This document shows, piece after piece, positions 55,745 through 64,000 of a stretch of DNA of 64,000 nt. Source of the DNA: Pseudomonadota bacterium. Lineage in GTDB: Bacteria > Desulfobacterota > Desulfobacteria > Desulfobacterales > JAHIVH01. The stretch lies in contig JAHIVH010000088.1 of NCBI GenBank assembly GCA_018816735.1, positions 1-64,000 on the forward strand, read 5' to 3'. The first letter of the stretch is position 1; every line of letters starts with the position of its first letter. The notes under the pieces were generated by a model. That model made no database searches. It was given only the letters and a program-made list of their open reading frames with translations, and was not told where the DNA came from. Position numbers and translations under genes: made by a program.

Positions 55745-56344
55745 ATGAATCACTATCCGCCGTCTTTTAAAAATCTGGTTCAGCATCTCTCAAAACTGCC
55801 TGGAATCGGCAGAAAAACAGCTGAACGTCTTGCCATGCATATTCTGCAGATACCCAAAAAAGAGGCCATTGAACTCTCCCGAAGTATTCTTGAAATCAAA
55901 GAGAAGGCAAGACTCTGCACCCGGTGTTTTTCCCTGAGTGATACGGAAGTTTGCGCCATATGCAGTAATCCGTCAAGGCAGGCGGATATGCTGTGCGTGG
56001 TTGAAAATTCCGCAGACATGATGGCCATTGAAAAGTCAGGTGCATATAAAGGCTTATACCATATTCTTCAAGGGGTGTTGTCGCCCATGGATGGCATCGG
56101 GCCGGATGATATCAAACTGCCTGAGCTGTTTAAAAGAATTCGGGAGGGAGAGATCAAGGAAGTCATTCTGGCCACAGGTACGAATGTTGAAGGTGAGTCC
56201 ACATCCGCATATATTGCCGGTAAGATTGCGTCCCATACACTAAAAATTACCCGGATTGCATCTGGGGTGCCCATCGGCGGAGAGTTGAAATATATCGACC
56301 AGGTCACCCTGAAACGGGCCATGGAGACGCGTCATGGGTTTTGA
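55745..56344 (+). CDS. recR: Recombination mediator RecR
   Basis: About 199 residues. ATG 55745 gives the usual MNHYPPSFKNLVQHLSKLPG start; in-frame starts 13 or 14 codons earlier are not supported. Parts are the HhH motif (LPGIGRKTAERLA), the zinc finger CTRCFSLSDTEVCAIC, a Toprim domain (LCVVENSADMMAIEKS) and the Walker-B-like end. Overlaps the next gene by 11 bases. Confidence 0.95.
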   Translation: MNHYPPSFKNLVQHLSKLPGIGRKTAERLAMHILQIPKKEAIELSRSILEIKEKARLCTRCFSLSDTEVCAICSNPSRQADMLCVVENSADMMAIEKSGAYKGLYHILQGVLSPMDGIGPDDIKLPELFKRIREGEIKEVILATGTNVEGESTSAYIAGKIASHTLKITRIASGVPIGGELKYIDQVTLKRAMETRHGF

Positions 56345-56747
56345 TCCATATACTGCTGAAGATATATTCCAGTGTAAAATGTGCGGCGATTGCTGTGAAG
56401 GATATGGGGGCACCTATCTCACTGGAGAAGATGTCAAAATGATCTCCGAATATATTGGCACATCTGAAGATACGTTTGTTGAAACCTATTGTGACATATC
56501 AGGAGGCAGGCCGGTCATTACACGAGGAGAAGATGGCAAATGCATCTTTTTCAAATCCCTCTGTACAATACACCCGGTAAAGCCCCGTATGTGCAGGGCC
56601 TGGCCATTTATTGAAAGTGTGATTAAAGACATCTCAAACTGGAAAATTATGGGAACCGCTTGTCCGGGAATAAAAACAGATGTGCCTGATGATGTCATTA
56701 AAAAATACGTCAGTGAAGAACTGACCAAACTGGACAAAAAGCGATAA
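56334..56747 (+). CDS. YkgJ-family cysteine cluster protein
   Basis: A 137-residue protein with the motif FQCKMCGDCCEGYGG at the start and CIFFKSLCTIHPVKPRMCRAWPF later, the CxxCxxCC pattern of YkgJ/UPF0153 proteins thought to bind a metal or Fe-S cluster. Its function is not established. It overlaps recR and precedes murI by 5 bases, so it belongs to the dnaX-murI operon. Confidence 0.9.
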   Translation: MGFDPYTAEDIFQCKMCGDCCEGYGGTYLTGEDVKMISEYIGTSEDTFVETYCDISGGRPVITRGEDGKCIFFKSLCTIHPVKPRMCRAWPFIESVIKDISNWKIMGTACPGIKTDVPDDVIKKYVSEELTKLDKKR

Positions 56748-56752
56748 CTTAG

Positions 56753-57538
56753 ATGATTGGGATATTTGACTCAGGTATTGGGGGCCTTACCACCGTTCGG
56801 GCAATTCTTGAAATCATGCCCGGTTATGATCTGATTTATTTTGGCGATACTGCGCGGACCCCATACGGAACCAAAAGCCGGTCAACCGTTATCCGGTATG
56901 CGATTGAAAATACCGAATTTCTCATTAAAAAAGGGGCCACGATGATTGTGATGGCATGCAATACCGCATCCAGCGTGGCCACCGAAGCCATCAAAGAACG
57001 GTTCGACATGCCGATCTTTGAAGTGATCTCTCCTGCTGTGGCACTTGCGATTGAGACATCAAAACGCATGCAGATCGGGGTCATTGGTACCCGTGGCACG
57101 ATTAAAAGCGGTATTTATGAAAAAAAAATCCTCGAAAAAGCCGACCAGGCAAGGGTGTTTTCAACGCCCTGCCCGCTTCTTGTTCCTCTGGTCGAAGAAG
57201 GATGGGTTAAAAAGCCGGAAACCGCCATGATCGTAAAAAAATATCTCCTTCCATTGAAAACAAGGCAGATTGACACCCTGATTCTGGGTTGTACCCATTA
57301 TCCCATCCTGAAATCGATCATCCAGCAGAAAATCGGAAGGCGTGTGGCGATTATCGACTCATCCATCGCTGTGTCAAATACAATCAAAACCTATCTCGAT
57401 GACCACCCGGACATTGAGAAAACGCTGTCAAAAGAAGGCCGTGCGTTCTTCTTTGTCTCAGACATCACCACCCAGTTCGAGAAGACCGCAGAAATCGCTT
57501 TAAAAAGAAAGATTGATCTGACCCACGTCGAGATGTAA
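56753..57538 (+). CDS. murI: Glutamate racemase MurI
   Basis: A 261-residue enzyme that makes D-glutamate for peptidoglycan. IGIFDSGIGGLTTVRAI at the start, the first catalytic Cys in MACNTASS and the second in LGCTHYPIL are all present. It ends the dnaX operon and converges with the Usp gene, 16 bases away. Confidence 0.95.
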   Translation: MIGIFDSGIGGLTTVRAILEIMPGYDLIYFGDTARTPYGTKSRSTVIRYAIENTEFLIKKGATMIVMACNTASSVATEAIKERFDMPIFEVISPAVALAIETSKRMQIGVIGTRGTIKSGIYEKKILEKADQARVFSTPCPLLVPLVEEGWVKKPETAMIVKKYLLPLKTRQIDTLILGCTHYPILKSIIQQKIGRRVAIIDSSIAVSNTIKTYLDDHPDIEKTLSKEGRAFFFVSDITTQFEKTAEIALKRKIDLTHVEM

Positions 57539-57554
57539 TCCTTCTTGATCCTTA

Positions 57555-58388
57555 TCAGCGGTTGACCTGGGAATATTTTGGACCAACCACCAGCAGATTA
57601 TTGGAGAGCGTTGACTGGATGGTTTCCATTTTGCTTCCGAAAAGGATATCCTTGATGACGCCATGCCCATATGCCCCCAGAACGACCAGTGCATCATGGG
57701 GCACATCATACAGATTCTCTTCAAATTGATGTTTTTCGAAAAGATACCAGTGATGAAGATAGGTTGACAGATTTTTATCAAAATTTTTCGATGTCACAAT
57801 CGCCTTATACTCTTTCCTGGTGGAAGGTTTCTCGATTTGAGTAAATATATCAAGCGGCATGCCGGTTTTTCTGGCCATTCGAAACCCAAGTTTCAAGGCT
57901 TTCACGCTGTTTCTGGAACCGCCGAACATCACAGCGATACTTTTCCATGGTTTGAAAACCGGGCTGGTAATGAGAATGGGAAACTTGGCGGACCGAACGA
58001 TTCGCCTGACCGGTGAACCGATATGCCCCAGGCTGACTTTGGAGGACATATCGCTAATGCTCCTGGGACAGCACATGAAATCAAAATCAGAAGGGATATC
58101 CGGAAGCGTCGATGCGGTGAACGCGTCTTCCTGAATAAAAACCGGTTCAATACCAAGAGATTCGGTAATTTCTTTTGCATGGACTTCGGCTGTTTTATGG
58201 GCGACAAGATAGGAATCATCCAGATCGACCTGAACCGCATCATTTTTAAAATACATCAGGAACTTCTTGAATCTGGGGATATAGATGACAAGAGAGAAAC
58301 CGGTTTGTTTGCAAAAATAGGCGGATTGAAATAACGTTTCCCGACCCAAAGGGGTGTTTCTGAAAATATGAAGTAAACGGGTTCCCAT
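57555..58388 (-). CDS. Tandem universal stress protein (UspA-like)
   Basis: A 277-residue soluble protein that appears to hold two Usp-like folds (about 1-145 and 150-277). The second has IAVMFGGSRNSVKALKLGF and VVLGAYGHGVIKDILFGS; the latter matches the G-2x-G-9x-G(S) nucleotide-binding loop of UspA. The first lacks a clear loop. It lies 35 bases after the ClC gene on the same strand. Confidence 0.75.
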   Translation of the reverse strand: MGTRLLHIFRNTPLGRETLFQSAYFCKQTGFSLVIYIPRFKKFLMYFKNDAVQVDLDDSYLVAHKTAEVHAKEITESLGIEPVFIQEDAFTASTLPDIPSDFDFMCCPRSISDMSSKVSLGHIGSPVRRIVRSAKFPILITSPVFKPWKSIAVMFGGSRNSVKALKLGFRMARKTGMPLDIFTQIEKPSTRKEYKAIVTSKNFDKNLSTYLHHWYLFEKHQFEENLYDVPHDALVVLGAYGHGVIKDILFGSKMETIQSTLSNNLLVVGPKYSQVNR

Positions 58389-58423
58389 ATCCTTCTCCTT
58401 TTTATCCGGCCATTTTTCTTTTT

Positions 58424-60154
58424 TCAGGTGTCGGACGTTTGCACCATCAACTCTTTCCGGTATTGATCCAAAAGTGTGGCCTTTGAAATCATGCCGACGA
58501 ATCGCTTTTCTGAAACGACCGGCATGCTGAAAAAGCCGTTTTCATCCATAGTCGAAAGCACGGCAGGAAGCTCGTCTGAAATGTCCGCCGTCATCATTTT
58601 TCCGTTCATGATCTGCTCGATCAAAACCGTATCATACATCACCCGATTAAAAAGGTAGGGCCGGATATCGTCCAGGTGAACCATACCAATAAAATGACCT
58701 GTTTTTTCATCTTCTACCGGAAAATAATTTCGTCGGGATTTTTGAACGATATTTAAGAAATCCCTTAAAAGCATATCCTTTTTCACACAAATACAGTCTG
58801 TCTCCAAAAGCTCTGCGATACTTAAGTCCGAAAGTACTCTGGAATCGGTACCCGGCCTTAAAAGCTGACCGCGCTCCACCAGATCCTTGAGATAAAAAGA
58901 GGCGGGTTCAAAATATCGTGAGATGGTTGTGGAAAAGGCGGATACGACAATCAAGGGGAGCATGACCTCATAACTCCCGGTGATTTCCACAATCAGGAAA
59001 ATCCCGGTCAAAGGTGCCTGAAGAATGCCGCTGATCAGGCCCGCCATGCCGAGAAGCGCATAACATCCTTCATTGACCCAATCCACATAAGGAAACATAA
59101 CCGTCAGACCCCGCTGAAAAAACAACCCGACAAAACTTCCAATAACGAGGCATGGGGCAAAAATCCCGCCAGAACCGCCCCATCCCAGAGTAAGAGAGGT
59201 TGCAACAATTTTTAAAATTGCGCCCAGCGCCGCCGCAAGGATTCCTGCTTCAAATATGCCGCCTATCATCTCGGTGATGGAATGATATCCTTCGCCTAAA
59301 ATATCGGGAAAATACAAACCCAACAGTCCTACGGCGCAACCGCCAACAGCGGCTTTCAGCCAGAAGGGCAAAGAGACTTTCGCTACAACACCGTGCATTC
59401 TTCTAAGCATTCGGGTGAGGATAATGGATGCCAGGGCTGTCAAAACCGCAAGTCCCACGCAGGAAATGACATCCAACGGATGAATACTGAAGTTTCTGTG
59501 GCTGAAAGCGATCTGATCGCCTGTGAAAAAATGACTGACTTCCGTTCCCACAACAGCGGCAATGGCAATGGGTACGATATTGACGGTTGACCATTCCCCC
59601 AGGATAATTTCCATGGTAAAAATCATGCCGGCAATAGGTGCGTTGAAAATGGAGGATATCGCGCCGGCTGCCCCGCACCCCACAAGCGTAACGCGCTGTT
59701 TGTCGTTCAATGAAAAAAGGGTTGCGATATTCGAGCCGATAGCCGAACCACTCATGACGACAGGTGCCTCAGGCCCTGCGGACCCGCCGGAACCTATGGT
59801 CAGACAACTGGAGATAAGCCTTGAAAAACTGGATCTGAAACGGAGAAGCCCGCCATAACGCGACACACTGTATATCACTTCCGGTACCCCATGACCCGGT
59901 TTTTCCCGTATGATCTGATTGAGGAATATGGATGAAAGCGCCGCCCCCCCTGCCGGCAGGAGAAATGCCAGGAAATGCCCTCTGAAACGATGCAAATAGT
60001 CAAACATGAAAGAAAGGGAACGGTTCAGGGCAACTGCCGCAAGTCCGCTTAAAATCCCCACAATAGCGCCGGTAAATATCAGAAGAAGCCGATCATCAAC
60101 CCTGAATAAGGGCCATCTGGCCGGATATCGCCACATAGAGAACCGTTTCATCAA
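58424..60154 (-). CDS. ClC-type chloride channel/antiporter with CBS domains
   Basis: A 576-residue protein with a membrane domain (about 1-430) and two C-terminal CBS domains (about 450-570). The anion path shows GSGGSAGPEAP, where Glu 129 is the likely gating glutamate, and GWGGSGGIFAP. Retention of Glu fits a proton-coupled antiporter or gated channel; the fluoride-type Met form is absent. It lies six bases after the HTH-PTS IIA gene, likely co-transcribed. Confidence 0.85.
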   Translation of the reverse strand: MMKRFSMWRYPARWPLFRVDDRLLLIFTGAIVGILSGLAAVALNRSLSFMFDYLHRFRGHFLAFLLPAGGAALSSIFLNQIIREKPGHGVPEVIYSVSRYGGLLRFRSSFSRLISSCLTIGSGGSAGPEAPVVMSGSAIGSNIATLFSLNDKQRVTLVGCGAAGAISSIFNAPIAGMIFTMEIILGEWSTVNIVPIAIAAVVGTEVSHFFTGDQIAFSHRNFSIHPLDVISCVGLAVLTALASIILTRMLRRMHGVVAKVSLPFWLKAAVGGCAVGLLGLYFPDILGEGYHSITEMIGGIFEAGILAAALGAILKIVATSLTLGWGGSGGIFAPCLVIGSFVGLFFQRGLTVMFPYVDWVNEGCYALLGMAGLISGILQAPLTGIFLIVEITGSYEVMLPLIVVSAFSTTISRYFEPASFYLKDLVERGQLLRPGTDSRVLSDLSIAELLETDCICVKKDMLLRDFLNIVQKSRRNYFPVEDEKTGHFIGMVHLDDIRPYLFNRVMYDTVLIEQIMNGKMMTADISDELPAVLSTMDENGFFSMPVVSEKRFVGMISKATLLDQYRKELMVQTSDT

Positions 60155-60160
60155 TCCGCT

Positions 60161-60862
60161 CTATCCTTTACCATCGGCCTGTTTTTCAATCAGTTCAATT
60201 TTTTCAAACAAAACATGTTTGTCCCGTAATGCTTTTAACGTAGACACAAACGCATTATCCCTCAGGCAAAAGGACAACCGGGAAAGAAGGTTTAAATGGC
60301 AGGAAATCGAAGGGCTTAACAGAAAAAACAGGACTGAAACGGGCTGGTCATCAATCGATTTAAAATCAATCGGATGGGCCAATACACACGTGATGACCAA
60401 GGACTCTGAAATTGCCTCAGGCATGGGTGAACGCGGATGAGGCACGGCCACGCCTTTTCCGATGCCGGTTGATACGAGTTCTTCTCGCTGAAGAAGCCTT
60501 TCTATGAGCGCATCCTTGTTTTCTGTGGACAGTTCCGGTATTCGGCCAACGACATATCTGAAAACGAATTCAGCATCATTCCCCGGGACATCGACCAATA
60601 GCCCCCCCCGTTTCATGGATGAAAGAAGATTATCATTATCATCATCAGGGACCTGATCATCATCGGGCTCTGTCTGGTCGGGTGTTTCAGAAAGGTTGCA
60701 GGAAAGATTATGCATTTTTGCCCATTTTTTGAGCACAGCCTTATTGAACATACACAGGTCGTTTCGCTTCTGGATCGGTATTCTTCCCTGCCGTATCCAA
60801 CGCTCCACCGTACCCTGGGGCAGATCAAGCGATTTTGCAACTTCTTTTAATTCAAGTTTCAT
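60161..60862 (-). CDS. HTH domain fused to a PTS IIA (PtsN-like) domain
   Basis: A 233-residue protein. Residues about 1-50 are a MerR/excisionase-like helix-turn-helix (KEVAKSLDLPQGTVERWIRQG), an acidic linker follows, and about 85-225 is a PTS EIIA domain of the fructose/nitrogen type with the phosphate His in VAVPHPRSP (His 142). It could sense PTS phosphorylation; no sugar transporter or PTS enzyme lies nearby. It precedes the ClC and Usp genes and may regulate them. Confidence 0.8.
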   Translation of the reverse strand: MKLELKEVAKSLDLPQGTVERWIRQGRIPIQKRNDLCMFNKAVLKKWAKMHNLSCNLSETPDQTEPDDDQVPDDDNDNLLSSMKRGGLLVDVPGNDAEFVFRYVVGRIPELSTENKDALIERLLQREELVSTGIGKGVAVPHPRSPMPEAISESLVITCVLAHPIDFKSIDDQPVSVLFFLLSPSISCHLNLLSRLSFCLRDNAFVSTLKALRDKHVLFEKIELIEKQADGKG

Positions 60863-61007
60863 AGCACCGGTTGATTACACAATAAAATTGATTTATAAAA
60901 TCATATAATGGGAATGAACCTGCCCGTTCAATATCAAACAGCCGCCCACCATTACAAAAACCTATGAATATTACACCCATTCCCACTCAAAATCAACCTG
61001 AGAAAAA
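60863..61007. other. Short gap between the HTH-PTS IIA gene and motB
   Basis: No gene is seen. On the minus strand this gap lies between the end of motB and the start of the PTS gene, so it should hold the promoter of the PTS-ClC-Usp genes; no clear terminator hairpin was found. Confidence 0.3.
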
Positions 61008-61817
61008 TCAGTACGACAACACCTCCGCAATATTTTGTCTTTCATACATAATCTCAACCCGTCTGTTCCTTGCCCGGCCGGATTCGGTTGAATTAATGGC
61101 AATGGGCTTGAATTCAGCATAACCTTCTGCAGTAAGGTAGTTTGGCTTTATTCCTGCCGAAATCAGAAAACGAACAACATCACATGCCCTGTTTGCTGAC
61201 AACTCCCAGTTCGAGGGGAACTTGTCCGTATGAATAGGCGTATTATCCGTATGACCTGAAATTTTAATCGGATAATTGAACTGCGCCAGGACTTTGGCAA
61301 CCTTTGCCATCACCTCAAGGCCACTTTGGGACATTCTGGTTTCGCCGGGGCCAAACAAAACCATATCCGCTATGGTGATGGTGGCACCGGATTCATTCTC
61401 CTCTACCTTGACCATCCCTGCCAGTTTGTTATACATGATCAGTTCCTTGACATCAGAAACGATTTCTTCGACCTCCTTTTGCACAAGGCCGCCCAGTTCA
61501 TCCACTGCCTCAGGCGCTTTTTCTTCACTTGGCGTGGACTGAAACATAAGCCCCTCGCGGGTGCCTGCTTCAGGAAGCTCCTGAACACCCAGAGCTGTTC
61601 TCAGGGAAAGGACAAGCTCCTTGAATGTCTCCTGCTGGGTTGTGCTCATGGCAAACAGAAGCACAAAAAAACACATGAGAAGTGTGACCATATCCGCAAA
61701 TGTGCACATCCATCCTGGTGCGCCTGGGGGCGGTCATTCTTCCGGCTTTTTTGAGGGTCCGGGAGGTACTAACGCTCCGGAATCCTCGGAATCTTTTTTC
61801 TCGATTTTTTCCGCCAT
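61008..61817 (-). CDS. motB: Flagellar stator protein MotB with an in-frame TGA at codon 28
   Basis: The full frame starts at ATG 61817 (GAAGGG upstream, 11 bases after the motA stop) and reads MAEKIEKKD...KKPEE, then TGA (61736-61734), then PPPGAPGWMCTFADMVTLLM. The stretch before the helix is conserved in this MotB type and usually carries a Cys before the prolines, so TGA replaces a likely Cys codon. The rest is intact: proton-carrying Asp 42 in TFADM, one helix, a linker and an OmpA-like peptidoglycan-binding domain (HTDNTPIHTDKFPSN). If TGA is a stop, only a start at ATG 61709 (MCTFADM) is left, which would lose the conserved front. Selenocysteine, nonsense mutation or sequence error are open. 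Confidence 0.75.
61694..61733 (-). promoter_or_regulatory. SECIS-like hairpin directly after the motB TGA
   Basis: The 40 bases after TGA can fold with an outer CCGC/GCGG stem (positions 1-4 with 37-40 after TGA), an inner GCAC/GUGC stem (13-16 with 27-30) and a small loop that contains GGA at positions 19-21. The fdhF SECIS of Escherichia coli also spans about 40 bases after UGA and has its loop G about 18 bases from it. The inner mismatches make this only a candidate. Confidence 0.35.
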
Positions 61818-61828
61818 CTTACCCTTCC

Positions 61829-62596
61829 CTATTCACTTTTCGCCTCTGATTTTTTGGCTGATGACAAATAGACATTCAGTTTATCTTCCATCAACCTCGG
61901 GTGTTCACCTTCCCTTATCGAAACAATCCCTTCATAAAGAAGGGTCATGTTCATGATCTCCTCCTCACTTCTCAACTTCAACTTGTCAGCCATGGGAATA
62001 AAAAACAGATTGGCAAGAACCGCACCATAGAACGTGGTGATCATGGCAACGGCCATTTTGGGACCTATGGTTGACGGATCATCAAGATTGGCAAGCATCT
62101 GAACCAGGCCTATCAACGTTCCAACCATGCCGAATGCCGGTGCATAAGCGCCCATGGATGTCAGAATCGAATAACCTGATTTGTGTTCCTTGGCGGTCAC
62201 ATCCATTTTTTTCTGCATGATTGCTGCAATATCAGATGTTTTTACACCATCGACCGTCATCTGTAATGCGCTGGCCAGATAAGGATCACTTGTGCTTTTG
62301 ATATCCCCTTCGATGGATAACAACCCGCCTTTTCTGGCCTTATTGGATATTTCCACAAGATTTTTGATCAGATCTTCCGCTGGCTCGATCTTGAAGATGA
62401 ATACCTTTCCGAATGCCTTGAACATCCCCAGAAAATCGGCAAGCGGAAAGGCTATCAGGCTGGCAGCTATGCACCCCCCGATAACACAAAAAACAGACGG
62501 AAGATTCCAGAAAAGCAGAAGGCTGCTCCCCAGAAGAATACTCCCAGCCACAGCCCCAATCCCAAGTATCACACCAATAATCGACGCTAAATCCAT
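61829..62596 (-). CDS. motA: Flagellar stator protein MotA
   Basis: A 255-residue protein with four membrane helices. It has the core YAPAFGMVGTLIGLVQML and AMITTFYGAVLANLFFIPMADKL, with the charged cytoplasmic loop (PAEDLIKNLVEISNKARKGG) that meets the rotor. It starts six bases after the REC/HD-GYP gene and precedes motB by 11 bases. With MotB it forms the ion-driven stator; Na+ or H+ use cannot be decided. Confidence 0.92.
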   Translation of the reverse strand: MDLASIIGVILGIGAVAGSILLGSSLLLFWNLPSVFCVIGGCIAASLIAFPLADFLGMFKAFGKVFIFKIEPAEDLIKNLVEISNKARKGGLLSIEGDIKSTSDPYLASALQMTVDGVKTSDIAAIMQKKMDVTAKEHKSGYSILTSMGAYAPAFGMVGTLIGLVQMLANLDDPSTIGPKMAVAMITTFYGAVLANLFFIPMADKLKLRSEEEIMNMTLLYEGIVSIREGEHPRLMEDKLNVYLSSAKKSEAKSE

Positions 62597-62602
62597 AGTA
62601 TT

Positions 62603-63952
62603 CTATCCCTTTATAAATACAGTTTCTTCCAATGGATCGATTTTGCTGTATCTTGCAATCTGATCGAGAGATGCATCCGACAATGAGGCCCCTGACTGAA
62701 TGAGCTTTGCCCCCTTTTTTGTGTAAATAGGTGCCGCCAGAACCATCCCCGGTTTCAGATTGAAAATGCCTATTTCTGCTATCTTTTCCATGCTGTCCAC
62801 AGGATGGGCGTGTGAATATTGACGCAGACGATTCACAATGGATGAATCAAACGCCAACCCAATATTCTCATCAATTATTTCAAATACTTTTTCCATGGAA
62901 ATGTTTTTTCTTCCATGAACAAGATTATCATAGTAACTGGATAATGAAATAATTCTGGCACCAAGCGGAATCTCATCTTTTTTCAATCCCCTTGGCACGC
63001 CTTTTCCATCGGCCCGTTCATGAATACTCTCAATAATTTTTGATATTTCCTGAAACCCACTGAAATTTTCAAGCAACGTTGCGCCTTTCACAGGATGAAA
63101 GGTCAAAAGATCTCTGTCTTTTGCTGAACATTCGTCAGGCGTTTTTAGTAAAATCTCTTCCGGCACTGCCAACTTTCCGATCTCATGAAGACGGGCGGAA
63201 ACTTCGATATTTCTCACCGCTTCTTCGGACAACTGGAATGATCTGGCAATAAACACGGAAATATCAGCCACTCTTCTGGCATGGCCTCTGTGATACTGAC
63301 GTTTCGATTCCACAATTGAAGACAGGAGGTCGATAAATCTGTCAAAATTTTCCTTATAGAGGCCATTCAGGTCTGCGACCGTTTTTTTCAAACTGCCTCT
63401 CTCATCAACCATTAAGGCAATCTGTCGAAGAGAGTTGTTTAACATCTCCTTTTCCCGATCAAGGAGCTTTTGACTGTTCTTCAGCGCCCTGTTCATTTTC
63501 CGGATATATTTTAGCGCTTTTTCATTTTTGATTTCAGACGCCTTAAGATCATCCCGAAGCGTTTTGACAGCCAATTGTCTTTTGATTGCAGTGAGAAAAA
63601 TATCCCTCCTCACCGGCTTGGCAATCGTCTCTATCCTCTCATCTGCCAGCAGGTTTCCGTCTGCTTCACGTTCCCGGCCGGACTGCACAATAAGGAGACA
63701 AATCTCATTTTCCATTGAACGGTCTTTAATGGTTTCAAGAAACCCTTTTCCGTTTCCGCCTGGCATCAGGGCATCGCTGACGATCAAATCAGGGATGTGA
63801 TTGTTTAATGAATCAAGAGCATCATCTGCCGTCAACGCGGTATCCACATCATACCCTGACGCTTCAAGATAGGATAGGTAATCCCTGATTTGCTCAGGAT
63901 CTCTGTCAATACAAAGAATTTTTCTTGTCAGTTTACTGGCTTCTGCCATCAC
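62603..63952 (-). CDS. Receiver protein with degenerate HD-GYP domain
   Basis: A 449-residue protein. The receiver (about 10-130) has ILCIDRDPE, the phosphate Asp in LIVSDALMPGG and the Lys in AKPVRR. A long coiled-coil (about 135-205) leads to an HD-GYP-like domain in which the HD pair is HE (LHEIGKLAVP) and GYP is GVP (HERADGKGVP). A C-terminal domain of about 70 residues with FNLKPGMVLAAPIYTKKGA follows. Loss of the metal-binding Asp suggests it binds rather than cuts c-di-GMP. It is co-transcribed with motA-motB, so a role in stator control is plausible. Confidence 0.8.
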   Translation of the reverse strand: MMAEASKLTRKILCIDRDPEQIRDYLSYLEASGYDVDTALTADDALDSLNNHIPDLIVSDALMPGGNGKGFLETIKDRSMENEICLLIVQSGREREADGNLLADERIETIAKPVRRDIFLTAIKRQLAVKTLRDDLKASEIKNEKALKYIRKMNRALKNSQKLLDREKEMLNNSLRQIALMVDERGSLKKTVADLNGLYKENFDRFIDLLSSIVESKRQYHRGHARRVADISVFIARSFQLSEEAVRNIEVSARLHEIGKLAVPEEILLKTPDECSAKDRDLLTFHPVKGATLLENFSGFQEISKIIESIHERADGKGVPRGLKKDEIPLGARIISLSSYYDNLVHGRKNISMEKVFEIIDENIGLAFDSSIVNRLRQYSHAHPVDSMEKIAEIGIFNLKPGMVLAAPIYTKKGAKLIQSGASLSDASLDQIARYSKIDPLEETVFIKG

Positions 63953-64000
63953 TTAAAAATACCTCAGTCAGATAAAACCCGGCGGCTAATGATAGTGTTG

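Noticed and set aside
61008..61709. MotB starting at the internal ATG 61709
   Set aside because: This start has no clear ribosome site and loses the conserved segment before the helix, which is present in the same frame upstream.

Overview
The window reads as a chromosomal segment from a Gram-negative, probably anaerobic Deltaproteobacterium, most likely of the Desulfobacterota (Desulfobacterales type). This is inferred from gene content: Tol-Pal and lipoproteins show an outer membrane, there is a single-heme cytochrome c next to a DUF3373-type beta-barrel, and there are many hybrid histidine kinases. No 16S rRNA or sulfate-reduction gene is present to confirm it.

Layout. 1-0.8 kb: 3' end of a TolA-like membrane protein with a 54-bp tandem repeat. 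1-7 kb: a YejABE-like peptide transporter with two separate ATPases. 7-12.4 kb: an accessory block with an MFS permease, a ThiF/E1-nitroreductase fusion, an autoinducer-synthase/FeeM-like N-acyltransferase and a SAM methyltransferase. 12.7-14.7 kb: cytochrome c and outer-membrane beta-barrel. 14.9-20.2 kb: a BarA-like phosphorelay kinase with two tandem REC-HD-GYP proteins. 20.2-21.2 kb: rplM-rpsI. 21.3-31.1 kb: a small DMT protein, a REC-GGDEF protein, two large PAS kinases, a membrane protein and a decayed mobile-element patch (27.5-28.35 kb). 31.2 kb: a CYTH protein. 31.8-36.4 kb: a four-gene operon of Csd6-like L,D-transpeptidase, membrane protein, Csd4-like M99 carboxypeptidase and bactofilin, recalling the Helicobacter cell-shape programme. 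36.5-39.3 kb: a shortened SAM-hydrolase gene and ruvC-ruvA-ruvB. 39.3-44.2 kb: complete tolQ-tolR-tolA-tolB-pal-cpoB. 44.5-47.2 kb: fmdB-groES-groEL. 47.4-53 kb: an HExxH protein, a 32-residue AURKAIP1/COX24-type protein, hflK-hflC, a DciA-like protein, a TrmN6-like methyltransferase and DUF1015. 53.4-57.5 kb: tRNA-Ser(GGA), dnaX-ybaB-recR, a YkgJ protein and murI. 57.5-60.9 kb: a Usp protein, a ClC transporter and an HTH-PTS IIA protein. 61-64 kb: a REC/degenerate HD-GYP gene, motA and motB.

The strongest unexpected signal is in motB. The complete gene starts at 61817 on the minus strand but carries an in-frame TGA at codon 28, in a Cys-Pro-like position just before the membrane helix. Directly after it lies a 40-nt stretch that can fold as a hairpin with the geometry of a bacterial SECIS element. 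Selenocysteine insertion, a nonsense mutation and a sequencing error all remain possible. Next in interest are the ThiF-nitroreductase/acyltransferase/methyltransferase cluster, which may make an acylated small molecule, and the bactofilin-M99-L,D-transpeptidase shape module.

Much of the window concerns envelope and signal functions. Tol-Pal, MurI and the shape operon act on the envelope. The c-di-GMP proteins (one GGDEF, two canonical HD-GYP, one degenerate HD-GYP beside motAB) link sensor kinases to motility or surface behaviour. All functions are inferred from sequence motifs read by eye; no database search was run.
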